Shown here one piece after another: positions 11,251 through 12,144 of a stretch of DNA of 12,144 bases. A model generated the notes under the pieces. It did no database searches and was not told where the DNA came from. It saw only the letters and a program-made list of their open reading frames with translations. The stretch's first letter is position 1. Each line of letters starts with the position of its first letter. Source of the DNA: Gammaproteobacteria bacterium. Its GTDB lineage: Bacteria; Pseudomonadota; Gammaproteobacteria; Xanthomonadales; Xanthomonadaceae. The DNA is taken from NCBI GenBank assembly GCA_012510865.1, contig JAAZHF010000012.1:1-12144 (forward strand), given 5' to 3'. The translations under genes were made by a program, and so were the position numbers.

Positions 11251-12144
11251 TTCGTCTTCGCCTTTTTCTTGAGAGGGGTGACCTTGCCGCTGGCGTCCGG
11301 GACGACGACGCCGTCGGGCAGCTGCCAGTCGACCTTCACGCCGCGCACGCGCTTGTCCCACGTGCCGGGAAGCCGGTGCTGCTTGTCGGTGTCGAGGCCA
11401 AGCGACTTGAAGTGCCGCTTGCGCCAGGTCTTGGAGTCCTGGAAATAGCGGTTGTCGGGGATGAGCGTGCGGAAGAGGAAGAACAGCTCCTCGTCGGTGA
11501 CGATTACGCTCTGCTTGTTCGCCGCGGCTTCGATGTACGAGTCGAGCTGGGCCTTGAACGCACCGATCGGGTTGTAGCGGTTGAAGAAGTCGGCCGAGGC
11601 TTCGGCGTCGGACGGCGTGCGGTCGATGAAGAACTGCAGGTCGCCGCGCTGGACAGCCTCGGCGATCAGCTGGTTGATCGAGGTCGACGCCTCGTGGACG
11701 TTCGCGCGGGCCTCGGTCTCGATGACCTTGGTGACCTGGCTCTCGTCGACCGGCCAGCGCTGGAGCACGTCGGCGAAGGCGTCGAGCTGGGTGCCTTCGA
11801 TCAGGGCCTTGAGCTCGTTCGGGTTGAAATGGATCGGCTCCTCCTGCCGTGGCGGCAGGTTGAAGCGGCGGTCGTCGCCGGTGATGACCACCGGGGTCTT
11901 CGAGTTGGCGAGCAGGAAGAAGTTGGCGAAGTTCTGGACCTGGTAGGTCTTGACGCCCTTCTGGTTGATCTCGATCGGCGAGTCGGTGATCCAGTGGCGC
12001 AGCTTCGACATCAGTTCGGCCTGGTTGCCGACGGCGTTGGCGTCGGCCTCCTCGAACACGACGAACAACTTGTTCTCGAGGAAGGCGTTGAACTGGGTCA
12101 TCACCAGGCCGAACTGCACGGTGCCGACGTGCTCCGGTCCGAAC
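11247..12144 (-). CDS. Primase-helicase, D5/SF3-like (DUF5906-type) C-terminal part, partial at window edge
   Basis: The frame stays open to the right edge, so the N-terminus, including any primase domain and the Walker A loop, lies outside the window. A GTG at 12119 is only an internal codon, because in-frame residues ending PEHVGTV continue upstream of it. The visible part has a Walker B-like strand ending LFVVFEEA. About 45 residues later comes a sensor-like segment NFFLLANSKTPVVITGDDRRF, with an arginine pair typical of the arginine finger in D5/SF3 phage helicases. The C-terminus is basic (PLKKKAKTK). Proteins of this type unwind DNA, and often prime it, at the phage replication fork as hexamers. 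The stop overlaps the next start as ATGA. Family assignment is from motif recognition; the exact subfamily is inferred. Confidence 0.85.
   Translation of the reverse strand, partial: FGPEHVGTVQFGLVMTQFNAFLENKLFVVFEEADANAVGNQAELMSKLRHWITDSPIEINQKGVKTYQVQNFANFFLLANSKTPVVITGDDRRFNLPPRQEEPIHFNPNELKALIEGTQLDAFADVLQRWPVDESQVTKVIETEARANVHEASTSINQLIAEAVQRGDLQFFIDRTPSDAEASADFFNRYNPIGAFKAQLDSYIEAAANKQSVIVTDEELFFLFRTLIPDNRYFQDSKTWRKRHFKSLGLDTDKQHRLPGTWDKRVRGVKVDWQLPDGVVVPDASGKVTPLKKKAKTK

Overview
The window reads as the replication and early-gene module of a double-stranded DNA bacteriophage (or a prophage) of a high-GC host. Every convincing gene lies on the minus strand. Genes are packed end to end, most junctions overlap by 1-4 bases, and no structural, lysis or integration gene is present. 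The strong G/C bias at third codon positions and the protein types suggest a proteobacterial host, but the sequence alone does not identify it.

In transcription order (right to left), the window opens inside a D5/SF3-type primase-helicase (past 12144 to 11247). A two-helix membrane protein, a 61-residue protein and a one-helix membrane protein follow (11250-10465). Next come a Cas4/RecB-like PD-(D/E)XK nuclease with four cysteines placed for an iron-sulphur cluster (10468-9704) and a 70-residue orphan (9701-9489). The interval 9492-9028 is the oddest part. It has one weakly coding-like open frame and an unusually dense series of perfect hairpins, and may be a structured RNA or cis element. 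After it come an SNF2-like helicase (9027-7600), two small proteins, and a DEDDh 3'-5' exonuclease (7043-6507).

The left half carries two small phage proteins whose junction looks frame-disrupted (6507-5657), a DUF932 protein (5645-4623), two small proteins, a RadC-like JAB/JAMM protein (4090-3551), two very small proteins, and a family A DNA polymerase with an intact proofreading domain (3217-1232). A DUF6117-like protein, two small acidic or hypothetical proteins, and a gene running off the left edge (403-1) complete it.

The polymerase, primase-helicase, SNF2 helicase, Cas4-like nuclease and DEDDh exonuclease form a plausible set for replication and recombination. The small proteins between them look like typical phage accessory genes, several of which I recognise as recurrent phage families without known function. 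Start codons were chosen from Shine-Dalgarno spacing and the pervasive ATGA/GTGA stop-start overlaps, so translation is probably coupled along one long polycistronic message. I saw no convincing promoter, terminator, tRNA, CRISPR array or insertion sequence.
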